64,000 nt of DNA. Origin: Symbiodinium natans (lineage: Eukaryota > Sar > Dinophyceae > Suessiales > Symbiodiniaceae). The stretch lies in NCBI GenBank assembly GCA_905221605.1, contig CAJNDS010002339.1:354001-418000 (forward strand). The letters run 5' to 3'. Positions 1-12,379 of the stretch are shown here, piece after piece. The position numbers were made by a program, and so were the translations under genes. The first letter of the stretch is position 1. Every line of letters starts with the position of its first letter. A model generated the notes under the pieces. That model was given only the letters and a program-made list of their open reading frames with translations, ran no database searches and was not told the DNA's origin.

Positions 1-599
1 TTCTCACGACGTTTTCACGGCCATTCGCCCAAACGACCACCGAGCACACAAAGACACAACTGGGCACTCCAGCAGAGAGCCCTGCTAGCAGTTGGCAGAA
101 CTGAGAAGGTGCTTGAGGTTCTTCTCAGCTTTGGGCCTTCTCAGAGTGTTTTGGGGGTTCTAAGAAGGGGTTCGCAGCAGGCGGGGTTCTGAGACGGCGT
201 TTTGAAACTGGGGCGTCTGCTCGGAGGCATTCAGAAGATGTCCAGATTCTGAGAGAAGCGCGCGCCAGTGGCAAATCCCCGTACATGATCCAACTGGACG
301 TATCCGGCTCAGTCCGACATTGTGAAAGTCGAAGTCGCCTTAATAGGCACGTCTTAAAGGGCCCCTCTAAACATGCCTTCCACCTCAAAGCCAAGCATTG
401 CGCTAATTGCAAGATGTAGATGCCCTGCACGAGTTTGCCCTCGAGTCCCTAAGCTGAGGGAGACCGCTGATGAAATGCTCGCATGACAAGCAAGCGCCTC
501 CTTGCTGAGTTCAGCGGGACAGACGGAGGGACGTAGGGGGTCGCCAGCTTGCGAGAGCAGCGGTTTGACTGCCACGGGGGTTTGTGCCTGACCCCTCGC
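1..599. other. no gene recognised
   Basis: Only short overlapping open frames on both strands, none with a recognisable motif or convincing codon pattern. I see nothing that supports a gene here. Confidence 0.5.
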
Positions 600-1450
600 T
601 TAACCCCTCCTGCCTTCGCAAATGGTCCGTGCAACCTTTCCGAAATTTCCCTTGGCACCTATGGCACCTACTTCGCATAAGCCTTGGCCGGTGCCACGCT
701 GGCCTTCGCAGAGGCCGCATAGGCCTTCGCGTGCACAGCTGGCTACCAGATTGCGAGGACAGCTGCTTGAGATTCACAGGGGTTCGTGGAGGTGGAACCC
801 ATCCCACCTTCGAAAGGTTTATGCAACCCACTCCAGTTGCGTTGCTGCACAGCTGCATAACCCCTGTGCCTTTCCGGCAGCTTCATGCTACCCCACGGGC
901 CTTCGCATAGCCTTTCGTGAGAGCAATCTGCCACCTAGGCGGCCTCCACAATCCGGCGATCCCTGCCGTTTTGCCTTCATTGTGATACAGATGACACTTT
1001 TAACGCCTTTCCTGCTGTCGGCTTGTCCGGTTGAAAAGAGGATAAAGTCTGTCAGGGGTCCAAAGGTTGTGGCTCTGTGGGACCCCGGCTGCTACACATA
1101 TTCGTCTCATGCACAAGGCATAACACCTGTCCCTTTCGTGTGGCTTCGCGCTACCCAGCGACCCTTCGCATAACCCTCCGCGATTGCAAGCTGCCGCCAT
1201 GGCCCAAAGAATCTGGCGCCCCCTTGCGCTTTGCCTATTGCTTGTGATGTACAGATGGCACTTGAATTTGCTGCAACGTTAACTTCGTCCACGTTCGTCC
1301 ACGCCTTTCCTGCAACCTGCCCGCTGTCCAGCCCGTCGAGGATAAAGTCTCTCAGGATGGGTCCAAAGGTTGTGGCTATATGGCAACCCAGCTACTCATA
1401 CTCGTCCCATGCACATTCCGTTCATAAGCAGCACGAGATGCTTTATCAGA
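600..1450. repeat. degenerate tandem duplication, period about 263-290 bp
   Basis: Two diverged copies can be followed from about 856 and 1119 (both begin CATAAC.CCTGT and share TTCGCATA, GCAA.CTGCC and TGTGATRYACAGATG blocks). A third start is near 1411. The block GATAAAGTCT followed by GTCCAAAGGTTGTGGCT occurs at 1041 and 1341. Copies carry stops in all frames, so this is repeated non-coding DNA. Confidence 0.6.
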
Positions 1451-3500
1451 TGGGCGGCAGGTAGCGGGATTTTGGCTCGTGGTCTTTTGATTCTGTCTTT
1501 GACGCCTCGGCTGACGCGATGGCACTGTCGGCGTTCGAATCGGGACATTCGGAGAGTCCCCGCAGCAGGCCGTATTGTACAACTGCTGGGAGTTCCCACA
1601 TCTCCAAGAGGTTTGCAACAGGATCGTTCTCATGCATTGTTGTTGAAAAGAAGCTTGCCACAGCCCAGTAGGAAGGTAGGCACACCAACACGTTTAGCTT
1701 CTGCCCGGCAATGCTTCGAAGCCCCCCTGGAACCTACATTGCCGGATCAGCCCTAAGCAAGCCCGAAGGAAGCTGCTGTCAGCATCGTGGCTCCATGTGT
1801 CACTTGCAGGCAGCACTAGGCAACCGCAGCAGCGCGTTCTGAAGCTGCTGGCGCCATTCAAGCCCTGCGACACCCCTTCAGCCTCTGCCTGCTCTAACAG
1901 AGCAACAGCCAAGCTCCCCAAGCTCTTTAAGCTCTCGAACCAGCTCCCCAAGCTCCCTCCCAAGCTCCCCAAGAATCCCAAGATTCCTGTGCCTGCTTGC
2001 TGGTGAACAGCAGCCAGTTCCAGGCCATGCCCCACACGGTGCCCCTAGCCTGGCGCGGGCGAAAAATCATCAGAAGATTCGCTTAGTCCGGTACATCCCA
2101 GATCTGGAAGTTTTCTTGGAGGCTGGTCGGACATCAACTTGGGTGTCCCTGTCGCAAGAGTGAACCGCGTGAGCCTGCGAAGACGGCTACCCACAAGAGC
2201 TCCCCCCCGCGTTTGGGGGTCGCCTGACGCGTGCAGGGTGGCCACCGACATGAGGCAGCAGGATTGTCAGAAACCAATGGACTGAAAGAGCCCCCGGAAT
2301 GAGAAGAAACTGCAAGTGCTCGTTCATGAGCAAGAAGTAGAGGATGGATTGGGGTCAGCTTTCCTGTAGACCTCTTGTCTCAGGCAGGCGTCACATGACT
2401 AAGAGCCCGAAGCGCAAAGAAGGCTGGGGCAGCTTTGCTTTGTCTTAGACTTGCTGAGATGTGGGTTTGTGGGAAGGTCTCCTTTGCACGCATGTTTCCA
2501 AGGGCCTACTTGCAAGCCTTGCAAGCCTTCCAAGCTTCACCCGCGGAGAAGCACACAGCTTGCCAGTGCCAAGCGATAGACGTCTGAGATTTCCGGCGCG
2601 ACCCCAACTGCGCAAGCGACCGCGGCGTGCTCGCCTTCCGAAGAGACAAGTCGCCTCTGTGGTTCCTTCCCTTAATTAAGAATTCCCCCAAAAATCTCCT
2701 CGAAACGCAGCGCGGAGATCTGCTAGGTGCTCTCTCTCTCAATTGGCCAGCCGTGGCCTCCCCAAGTGCTTCAAGGCCCTGAGAAGAGGTGCCCAAAAAG
2801 GATGCCACAGCTCGCGTCGCTCGCGTCGTTCGCACATGTTAGCCGCGTCTCTCTGAGCCTCTGACTTCGGAGTGTCCTGACGTCGCTGGCAGCGGGCTCT
2901 GTGCCGCACGCTGAGGCTTGCAACACTGCGCAGCAGGGCTCGGGAGCCCTGGCAACACTTGGCAAGTGCAGGGATATCGATTCGTCAATTGGCTTTGCCT
3001 AGTTTTGTTGGCCTGGCGCGAGTGGACTTGCCTACCGTGTCGCGCATTTGGCGCTCTTGGGGCCTGTCTTGGCGCCGTGCCCCGGAAGCTTCGAAAACAT
3101 TTTGCCAGACGCTTGTGGCTTCCAGTGGGTTCCCCAGAGCGTTTGAGGCTCTGAGGCTGGCAAAGTCTTTTCCTTGGCGGAGCTGAGATGGGCCCGGACC
3201 GACGCTGCCTTGCTCTCACAGGCGTTTTAAGTGTGGCGAGGCCAAGGTTGGAGCGTTGTACCCCCTTGCCATGCAGATTGTACTAATTTCGAAGGTATAC
3301 TATGTCTACTCTAACTTTAAAAGGCCTCAAGGGCCTCAAGTGTGCGACTTCAAAGGCCTTTGTTCCTTGTGTTGCGGGATTGAGCACCTAAGGCAGGGCG
3401 TTCCAAGACGATCCGCCTTCCGCATCAGTCAGGTGTCTTAGACTTCTTGGACAGACCTTTTGAATCAGCCTCAAAGCTGAAGGAGTTTGCGCAGATGTTG
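1451..3500. other. no gene recognised; short AAGCTCCC microrepeat
   Basis: No ORF with recognisable content. Around 1905-1985 there is a short run of degenerate AAGCTC/CCCCAAG units. The rest looks like unique intergenic or intronic DNA. Confidence 0.5.
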
Positions 3501-3517
3501 CAGCACCATCGGTGTTT

Positions 3518-6500
3518 CGAAGGTCTTCTGCTCTTCTCTTGTGAGCCTTTGGGAGTCTCCTCCTCTTCGGGGTTTTCACGTGGCCCAGGCTCGGCAAGCT
3601 GTAGGCTAAACCCCGACAACGAGTGTAGAGCTCCAGGGAGTTTCGGGCAAATCCCAAATGCACCTGCCCGCTGCTGTGATAGGAATTGATGCTTGCTCTG
3701 AGACACGTCTCGCTGCAGTTACTGATCCGCAAACACGAAACGTGAACATTCTTCTGGCGCTCAAGACTTCTCAGAATTTCCAGTCTTGCTGCAGCAGGTC
3801 GACTGCTGTCGTGAAGGATGGCGTTCGAAGGCGTTCGAGAGCATTTGGCAGCGGGTTCCTGAGGCATTGAGATGTTAGCGAGACGACAAGTGGCATTCAG
3901 GAACGGTCCTAGGCGATCTGGAGCGGAGAAAGCGTTCGGAGTCACCCTTTTGCCCGCACTTCGCCCGCAGTTTTTCGAGGGCGGCGCGTGCTGAAGCGTG
4001 AGCCCGCACCAGACTCCGAGGCTTTCAGGGTCAAGCGCGTGCTCTGCACTTGGGGACGTGAGTTCACCATGTTGGGTTCATGTAGGAGGCAAGGCAAGCG
4101 TGTCAGAGCTGAGCCAATGAGGCTATGTAAGGCCTTCGAGAAGCTCCTCACAGAGTTTGAGAATACCACGAAGATGTTCCAACCTCAAACGGAGCATCTT
4201 GCCCTGCAGCATCGAACAACTTCAACAATGCCCGGCTGCTGAAGGGACCCTGGGGCCGTTTGGGGCCTCCTAAGATGTCTTCTGCGCGCTCCGTACAGGC
4301 ATCCAGCGCCCATTTCTGTCTGCAGAGAGCTAAGCTGGGCTGAGCTTCCTGGCTTTTGAGCAGTCAGAAGTCGGAAAGCTCCACCAATGTGACGTACATT
4401 AAAGATCCTGCCCCCAACCGTTCCCCCAACCCCTTCGGGGTGAGCATGTCGAGTGAAGCTCTCCATCCTTCAGACTGCGATGTGAGTGGCCTCGTGCTGG
4501 AGCATCACGCTCCCCAACGCTGCTCCCAGTTTCTGGAGGTCCTGCGGCTGCAGAAGCAAAAGCGGCGGCCCAGCTTGTTCAACCTGCTCGGCGTGGGCTT
4601 CACATGCAGCTTCCGGCTCGCTTGCCACCCGGACGTCATGTTAGTCATGTTTGCATCCGTACCTCTGGTGTACCAAGCACCCCAGCAGCCCCCCAAAAAA
4701 CGACCCTGACCACTGCCACCACGGCCTGGCTTAAGGCCCCGAAGGACCCAGGCTCACGCAGGCCCAGCCCAGGCTGTGCCGTGAGACGCTCCCCGTTCCA
4801 TGCGTAAGATCTTCTGCTTTGCACTTGTGAGCCTTTTGGGTGTCTCCTTCCTTCATTGGGAAAAGTTCATTATGGAGGCCACCAAGGTCACCTTCCTAAA
4901 TTGCGACAAGTTCAGAGCTTCGGGGGGTACAGTAGGATCAGTAGGGTCTACGTGAGGGCCTCCATGGTTGCACTTTTCAAGAAGCCATCCGTCAGCTGTC
5001 ATCGGAATTGATGTTGGGACTCAGACATGTCTCCCTGCAACTGCTGCTAGCCTGCTAAACGCTAGTGTCAGATCCTCTTCTGGCAGTCAAAGATTTGGTC
5101 TGCCATGCGCCACTGCTTCCCGTTAGGGAATGCTGACCAGTTGACTGCTCTCACTCACCAGGCGCGGTTTCGAAGGTCTTCCGCTCTTCACTTGTGAGCC
5201 TTTGGGAGTCTCCTTCCTTTGGGCGCTTCACGTGGCCCAAGCTCAGCAGGTCGCAGGCCAAACTGCGACAACACGTTTAGAGCCTCAGGGGTGTCGGGTA
5301 GAGTAGGACCTCCATGTAGGTTGCAACTACCTGTCAGCTGTCATCGGAATTGATGTTTGGGCCGAGACACGTCTCGCTGCAACTGCTCAGGCTACCTGCA
5401 AAATGCGAAGCTGCTCTGCCGTGAACATTCTTTTGGCAATCAACGATGCGCACTAATCTCAGGCATGCTGCAGCAAGTCGACTGCTGTCGTGAAGGATGG
5501 CGTTCGAAGGCGTTCGAGAGCATTTGGCAGCGGGTTCCTGAGGCATTGAGATGTTAGCGAGACGACAAGTGGCATTCAGGAACGGTCCTAGGCCATCTGG
5601 AGCGGAGAAAGCGTTCGGAGTCACCCTTTTGCCCGCACTTCGCCCGCAGTTTTTCGAGGGCGGCGCGTGCTGAAGCGTGAGCCCGCACCAGACTCCGAGG
5701 CCGTCAGGGTCAAGCGCGTGCTGTGCACATCTGTGCACTTGGGGACGTGAGTTGTGCGTTCACCATGTTGGGTTCATGAAGGGCTGTGGCTGTAGGAGGC
5801 AAGGCAAGCGTGTCAGAGCTGAGCCAATGAGGCTATGTAAGGCCTTCGAGAAGCTCCTGACAGAGTTTGAGAATACCACGAAGATGTTCCAACCTCAAAC
5901 GGAGCATCTTGCCCTGCAGCATCGAACAACTTCAACAATGCCCGGCTGCTGAAGGGACCCTGGGGCCGTTTGGGACCTCCTAAGATGTCTTCTGCGCGCT
6001 CGGTACAGGCATCCAGCGCCCATTTCTGTCAGCAGAGAGCTAAGCTGGGCTGAGCTTCCTGGCTTTTGAGCAGTCAGAAGTCGGAAAGCTCCACCAATGT
6101 GACGTATATTAAAATTAAAGATCCTGCCCCCAACCGTTCCCCCAACCCCTTCGGGATGAGCATGTCGAGTGAAGCTCTCCATCCTTCAGACTGCGATGTG
6201 AGTGGCCTCGTGCTGGAGCATCACGCTCCCCAACGCTGCTCCCAGTTTCTGGAGGTCCTGCGGCTGCAGAAGCAAAAGCGGCGGCCCAGCTTGTGTTCAA
6301 CCTGCTCGGCGTGGGCTTCACATGCTGCTTCCGCATGGCTCGCTTGCCACCGGGACGTCATGTTTGCATCCGTGCTTCCACGAAAACATCATGCCAGCCT
6401 GATTTCCCGGAGCACATACTGCCGCAAGCATTTGGCAGAAGAAGCCTTCCCAACACATCTTCTCCCGCAGGACCCCAGTTCTTAGCAAGAATCCAGTGTA

Positions 6501-6545
6501 CCAAGCACCCCAGCAGCCACAATCAAAACGACCCTGACCACCCCG
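3518..6545. repeat. three-copy tandem segmental duplication
   Basis: A segment at about 3518-4720 recurs at about 5168-6545 with high identity, especially 3788-4640 against 5469-6360 (offset about 1.68-1.72 kb). A third, shorter and more diverged copy of its left part lies at about 4810-5160. The right copy has about 110 bp (roughly 6375-6495) absent from the left copy, just before a shared block beginning GTACCAAGCACCCCAGCAGC. Small indels (for example an extra AAATTA near 6112) change the frame between copies, so the open frames inside are not conserved. I see no protein family here. Confidence 0.75.
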
Positions 6546-6774
6546 GATCCGTGTGTTGCCATACGATCTCCTTACGTTTCGCAAGGACCCATCTTCGCGA
6601 CCAGCGCTCGGCCCCATAGGCTCTGCTCTCTGCCACGAGTCGGCTTCCCGTTGTTCCCGCTGCGCGATGTAAAGCTCCCGTGGTCTTAAAGAAACAGGAG
6701 CCTTTGAGCCTTTGAGCCGTTGAGGCACCCTGAGTTGGACTGACGACTCTCGAAGCCCCGGAAGCCCCCGAAGT

Positions 6775-7560
6775 GTGCTGACCTCGATGATCCTCTTTGG
6801 AGGGGGTGCCCGCCTGATCGGTCCGGCAGCCGCCTACTTTGGCCTGGGCCAGTTCCATCTTGGGGCCGTCGAACTCTTCGGTTCGGTGGAGGAGTCACTG
6901 CGGAACGTCTTGCCCTGCCACCCACTTGCTGCTACTTTGACAGCTCATGTGGAGAAAGATGACGTGACTGCTGAGACTACTGAGACTACGTGCTGAATCG
7001 ATCCTGTTGTATGAACTGATCCTGTGTGGGCACAGCTTCGGGGTGCCCGTGGCGCGGAGCGTCGCTCTTCAGCTCACCAGCTGTGGTCTGGATGTTCGAG
7101 GCCTGGTGGCCCTGGATTCGCGTTTTGTGGACTTGACCTCCCTCGAGGTCTTGACCGCGGTGCCCCGCAGCCTCACCCAAGCGCTGAAGGCACCCAGCTG
7201 CTTTCGCCTCGATGTCTTCGAGCAAGAGTTTGTTGCACCGCTGGGGCCAAGGGGCGGCCTTCAGGCTCGTGGCTTTGTGCACATGGCCGCTTAGCTGCAT
7301 CCTGGGACTACCAGCTCTCCAAGCGAACGGCGTACCACCTCTTTGATGCCGATCATTTCAGCTTGGAGAACGCACAGGCTTGGGACATGTCTGGTCGCAT
7401 CAAGAGGCACGTCCGCTGCCGGCGCTTGCGGCGGCGCTTGCGGCGAGTCCATGGGAGCTTAAACCCCGAAAACATCACCGGTGAGCTCGAAGTGTTGTCT
7501 TTTGGGGGGGAGAAATCCAGTGCCCCATTAAAAGGACAACAGGCGTGTCCAGGATCAGTA
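6775..7560 (+). pseudogene. thioesterase-like (alpha/beta-hydrolase) fragment, frame-broken
   Basis: Three frames carry pieces of what looks like one protein. 6775-6996 reads a glycine-rich start (ILFGGGARLIGPAAAYFG). 6968-7293 reads LYELILCGHSFGVPVARS, a GxSxG nucleophile elbow (GHSFG at about 7028-7042) followed by an LVALDSR strand. About 7295-7600 reads a C-terminal piece with YHLFDADHFSLEN, whose DxxHFSL context resembles the catalytic His region of type I thioesterases at the end of PKS/NRPS/FAS proteins. The frame changes near 6990 and 7290 have no obvious GT-AG intron, so I call it a broken fragment. No ATG start is visible. Family assignment rests on the nucleophile elbow, His context and spacing, and is tentative. 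Another alpha/beta-hydrolase is possible. Confidence 0.4.
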
Positions 7561-7600
7561 GCACCCGAAGGCCTCAGACGCGAAGGTCAAGGAACAGAGC

Positions 7601-10240
7601 TTGCCATGTCATCTTAGCCGCCTTAGCCTAGCCTCCACACTGCCTCACCGTGCAGTGGGGCTTCATGGCCGTCCCTCTCCGAGTGCAACGTGCTGGCCCT
7701 TGCGACTGATGACTTTCTTTGCACATCCGCTGACAGGGCCGGAGAAAGTCGGCCCATCTCTGAGTTTCAAAGCGCAGCAGCCCATTATAGCCCATTCAAT
7801 GGGCCTTATGCCTTATAAGTCCCGACTTAAACACGCGAGACTCCGTGACCAACAAGCTTCCCATTCCTCGGTTAGCCCGACCATGCCGGGGTCGTTTTGC
7901 AGGAAGCGTGAGAAAACGGCGTGTCGTCTAGCTTTCGCGGCCCTGAACTCGAGTTGGTCTGTTTTGCTTCGCTTTCTTGTTGGGCAGATCATGCCATGAC
8001 CGTATGCGAGCCTTGCGAGCTCTGCTGTGTGATTCCCCTGTTTTTCAATTTCTCTGTGAAAAACTCCGACAGCTTAGAGCTTAAGGGGAGCCTTCGGATT
8101 TCTTCAGAGAGCATCGGCCGCTTCTGCACCGACTCGAAAACAATGGGTACCTGAAGAGGTCTGATGGGGAGGGCGGCCTCTGAGTCTCTGAGAGAGGCAT
8201 GTGCGGCATATCCGATGTCAAACCTCTCACAGGCTGGGTGCCCGGTCTACACTGCGTGCGGAGAGCATGCCAAAGAGCAGTGTGTGGACTTGGGTGGCTT
8301 GTAATTTATGAGTTGAGAGAAGGGAGTTCTAAAGCAGAGAGCGGCCTTTGTGAATGCCATTGCACATAAAGTGTTCTCCGCAAAAAAGCCCCTAGAGGCG
8401 TGCCTCCCAACATGGGTTCCTCTCTGTGCCGGCGCTCGGCACACGGCATCGCGGAGAGCGAGGAGATCCGAGACAAGAAGGAGAGCACAGTGAGCACAGT
8501 GAGCACAGTGAGCACAGCAGTCACAGCACCACGCTGAGCCGCACGTCCCGGGAATTTGTGGCGCGTTCCCTCGCGGCGCGTTCCCAGGTATGCACCCGGG
8601 CCCTCCGTTGGCCGATGTATTGGCCAGGCCGCTCCCGTGGGAGAGAGGATCCCGACGGCGAGAGGAAAAGAAGGAACGACTGACTCAGAACGATTCCGAG
8701 AATCTTGTCGGCATGTAGATCTCGGATGATCTAGGCAATCATGGCAATGTATGGAAGCGATGGCGGATGCACCGGTCGGTACTCGTAGGTCACTGATGTT
8801 GCTATTGGCTTGGATGTTTGTTGGAATTTCAAGTTGGCATCTGGAGCATCAGGGAGCACTATCCTCGTACCTACTTGCACCATGGCAAACCTGTATGGGC
8901 TGCTTAATCGACACATCTGGGACCCTTTGCACAGCTAAAATGCATGGGTGTCTTGTGGTGTAGATGCACCAGCGTCGTGCCGTCATCCTTTGTCATAGTA
9001 CAGAATCAGCGGCATCTTTAGAGTATCATTCTCGGGGCGCCATCATCATATCCTTCTTCCCATCGGCACTTCCATCTTGCAGCGTCGCAGCGGAGTCTTG
9101 AGCAACTTGAGCATCGCCATAAACATGTTCATCTTCATCTCAGCGTCATCAACCTCTGCCCCAGCACGAGTTTGCAGTTTTGAGTCCTCACCATCGCCAC
9201 ACCTCCCTCAGACAGCAGCTTGCATCAGTAGCAGCCTGCAGCAGCAATTTGGCTAGCCAGTTTTCGTTGCGTGGCCTTTGCTCCTCGGGTAGGTGTTGGG
9301 GCCTTGGAAACAGCGGTTCGTTGAACGAAAGGCCAGGCCCTGCTGACGGAGCGTAAGGGGTAAGGTTTGACATTGCTTGACCATGCCTACTTATCCCGAG
9401 CCCTCTACTGTAGAAACTACTGTCGTCTGTCCTCTCCCTTTGCCGCTTGATATTAGTGAAAGGGTTTCGTTACGAGCTATGGGATCTTGCAGCTGTTGTA
9501 GGGCTTACAATTGACGTTATATATCGCGCTCGTAGGTTGTTCGCCCGGGTCAGGATCCCGTTGGATTCATAGCAAGTCCAGGCTCCAGTGTTTGGGCACT
9601 TTGGGTGTGCAGGGCTGCTCGAGCCTGTAAGACATCTGCCAGGGCATGGAAGGGAGTACAGACTGCAGCACTGAAGGCCCCAGCTTCCAGGCGCGACTGA
9701 TGGCATCATCCGCGGCTTCGTTTTTTGTTGTTCTTGACATGGAAAAGCCCCTAGATGCGATGATGTTGTGGATGTGGCATCGGCATTCCAGGCACTGATG
9801 GATAGCCTGGAGGCCAATGGCGAGGCTGAGTTGGATATTTCTGAGCATGCGCTCGAGCCCCTCCAGGCCGTGGGGGGCTTCAACTCGCACAGCTTAGGGA
9901 TTTCACGCGTCCATCAGGCATCCTTGTCTAAAATATCCGGATTTCGTGCTCAAGCGGCCAACGTCGGTGTGGCAGGACATGAACACAAACCATGGCCAAC
10001 CAAGGTCGCGGTTGTTACCATCGTCTGTTCTTATCTTGCTGGGTAGAGGTCGCCAAGCCGCGTGCTTGAACACCAAGCATGACAGTTCACTCGGTGAGCG
10101 CGACGAGTTCCGTTAATGGCCAACGCTCAAACATGTTTAGCTGGCAACACGAGGTGCCATTAGTTCTGCCATTCCTTCGTCAATTGGCGAGCTCTGGCTT
10201 CTTGAGTCGAGCTCTTCAAGTCTAGACGGTCTGCAGTCAT
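7601..10240. other. no gene recognised; short direct repeat at 8488-8521
   Basis: A run of about four GAGCACAGT units sits at about 8482-8521. The ORF-like stretch at 9768-9900 (starting MDVASAFQALMDSLEANGEA) has reasonable composition but no motif or support from flanking exons. Nothing else stands out. Confidence 0.45.
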
Positions 10241-10281
10241 GGGTGTCTCACGGTGTTTTTGCGTGGAAACTGCTGCAGGTC

Positions 10282-10373
10282 GTCACTTTGGCCAAGGCCC
10301 TCGAGGTGAACATCACACTTCAATTCCTCAAGTTAACCTTTGCCAGCTCGGAGACGAGGGGGCAAAGGCCAGC
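10282..10373 (+). pseudogene. LRR module 1 (B-type), frameshifted
   Basis: Reads LAKALEVNITLQFLKL and then, after a one-base frame change, CQLGDEGAKA. This matches the B-type consensus of the downstream modules (xLxxNxTLQxLxLxxNQLGDxGGKA). It is the first recognisable member of the series and is broken by the frameshift. Confidence 0.55.
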
Positions 10374-10429
10374 AGTGTTGTTGGGACAATATAGGAATAC
10401 AGAAGAATATGGTACTACAACTACTACAA

Positions 10430-10625
10430 TAGTATACTAGAGAGAATTTTATATGATACAATGATATAGAATTTGTTAATATAGCAATGCTATAGTATAT
10501 ATAAAGATGCGAAAATGCCCACATCGTTATATACGAATAGAAGTGAGAGATGCGAACATAAAATGCAATAATGCAATAGGACATAATCATCAAATATCAG
10601 CAATTACAATGAACATACTACTACT
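10430..10625. other. AT-rich island
   Basis: About 190 bp of strongly AT-rich sequence (many TATA, ATATAG and ATACAA runs), in sharp contrast to the roughly 50% GC flanks. No ORF or motif. It interrupts the space between LRR modules 1 and 2. Confidence 0.6.
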
Positions 10626-10629
10626 TAAT

Positions 10630-11650
10630 GAATGTGCTGACAATACTGGAATAAAAAAAATGTAGCAAATGTTGCTGGCTCGAAGTTGTTTGCCAGCCGC
10701 GGCACTTGCTAGGCCATTTGCACATGTGCGTTTTGCGGCCTCCAGGAAGTGAGAAGGGCCTCATCTCCAAGAACCCCAAAACTAGGAAGCTAACAGATTT
10801 CCAGGGACCAAAGCCCTGATGAAAATTCAACCACCACGTGGATCCCGAAAGTACATGTGTTCTCGAACTCCTTGAAGTGAAGGCTGCACGCTAGAAGTAC
10901 CCCACGTGCCTGGAGGGAAATGGATTTGGCTACTGAACATCCCCTCCCCCCGTCCCCCCCTCCCCCGCCCCCCCAAAAAAAACCAGGCCCTAAACTCCCA
11001 TTCGTTCCTCCACCATCTGGGTCCGTGGGGCATCCAGCCGACCGCAAGGGGAAAGTAGAGGGACATGGGGAGGTTCGGAGTCGTTCGCGGAAGTTTAGGG
11101 TCTGGGGCAAGAGGCCTCCCGACAACGCTCGGACCTCCATCAATCAAAGCCAAAGATGGCGTTAACTGGGATTGTTGAAAGTTGCGCCGGGCTTCAATTG
11201 CATCAGACACCTTCCGCGTTGGTGGCAGAATCTTCTGCCCCCGAAACATCTACTTGTCGGAAGCTCGTGCGACGGTTCCTGACAGGGCTCTTGCACAGAA
11301 CCCTGGGCCACGGAACGAATGCACGGGCCCGCCAGAACCTCAAAACCCACTCGGGCCAATACTTCATGGTGTTGAGTCATGTTGCCTCTGGTTTCTGGCA
11401 TGGTGGCGGGATCGGGGCTTTTCACAAATGAATGGTTGGGAACAAGTTTTGCTGCAAAGTGCAGTGGAAGTACATGTTGGACTTCGGCCCCCCCAATTCC
11501 ATCGGATAGGAGTGGAAGCGCGTAGATGTTTGCCAGTCTTCGTTTTCAACAGTGACGTAGGTTCAAGTACGAGGGTATCAATCTCTGCTTTGCGTCAACT
11601 TGTCTTCCGTCACATGAACCGTAACGAGCAATTCGTGGGGGCAAGCTGGA
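10630..11650. other. spacer between LRR modules
   Basis: No recognisable coding content. It contains a C-rich stretch (about 10941-10976) followed by an A run. Confidence 0.4.
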
Positions 11651-11654
11651 GAGG

Positions 11655-11753
11655 CCCTGGCAAACGCACTGAAGTCCAACCAGAGCCTTCTCTGCCTGAG
11701 TATCGGCATGAATGGCATCGGAGAAGAAGGAGGGCAGGCCCCCGTCGCTGGAT
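11655..11753 (+). CDS. LRR module 2 (A-type) exon
   Basis: Reads LANALKSNQSLLCLSIGMNG then IGEEGGQAPVAG before a stop. This is one ribonuclease-inhibitor-type leucine-rich repeat with the A-type ending NGIGxEGGQA. The module is intact in one frame and probably a separate exon, since flanks are non-coding. Confidence 0.6.
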
Positions 11754-11856
11754 GATGTAAAGTTCTGATGGCCTTAGGCTGTTCATGTGGCGCTGAAGCA
11801 GGTTCTCCTTCAACAAGTCTTATGGCGTTGCCCGTAACCGTAACCCTCATGCTTTT

Positions 11857-11962
11857 TTGGGAAGCCTTGCAGGCCTTGGCGAAAGCCCTGGAAGAGAACT
11901 CCAAGCTCCAGAAGCTGCAAATGCCCTTCAATCAGCTCGGAGACGCCGGAGGGAAGGCGGGA
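11857..11962 (+). CDS. LRR module 3 (B-type) exon
   Basis: Reads ALQALAKALEENSKLQKLQM then PFNQLGDAGGKAG. This is an intact B-type LRR, about 105 bp after module 2, and the closest A/B pair in the series. Confidence 0.6.
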
Positions 11963-12104
11963 AGGAGTTGCCAGGGAGGTGATGGAATCGGCATTACACA
12001 TGTAAATAATTGTAAATATATGTACATCTAACATACATTCATACAATATGTGTTTTTTGGTGTACTTTTATGTAGAGTCATGCAGATGTGGCCCTCATGA
12101 CAAG

Positions 12105-12216
12105 GGGCGACAAGCTGCGCAGGCCCTGGCGTGCGCGCTCAAGTCTAACAAAAGCCTCCTTGTGCTCGAAGTCAGCAGCAACGGTCTTGGAGCCGACGGA
12201 GGGCAGGCCTTCTTGT
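12105..12216 (+). CDS. LRR module 4 (A-type) exon
   Basis: Reads QAAQALACALKSNKSLLVLE then VSSNGLGADGGQAFL, an intact A-type LRR. It is preceded by GGCCCTCATGACAAGGGGCG, a block that recurs before the later module region near 14446, which shows that the flanking DNA was duplicated with the exon. Confidence 0.6.
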
Positions 12217-12283
12217 GTGCCCGGTGCAGAGGATGATACTTAACTGTGATGGCTTTGTCCTCAATGGCATAGGACTATGTTCC

Positions 12284-12378
12284 GGGAACCGCAGGCCTTT
12301 GCCGAAGTCATGGAGTGCTCCGCTCTCCAGACGCTGGACATGAGCGACAACCAGCTCGGAGGTGTTGGAGGGAAGGCC
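12284..12378 (+). CDS. LRR module 5 (B-type) exon
   Basis: Reads PQAFAEVMECSALQTLDMSD then NQLGGVGGKA. This intact B-type LRR follows module 4 by about 70 bp. Confidence 0.6.
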
Positions 12379-12379
12379 C

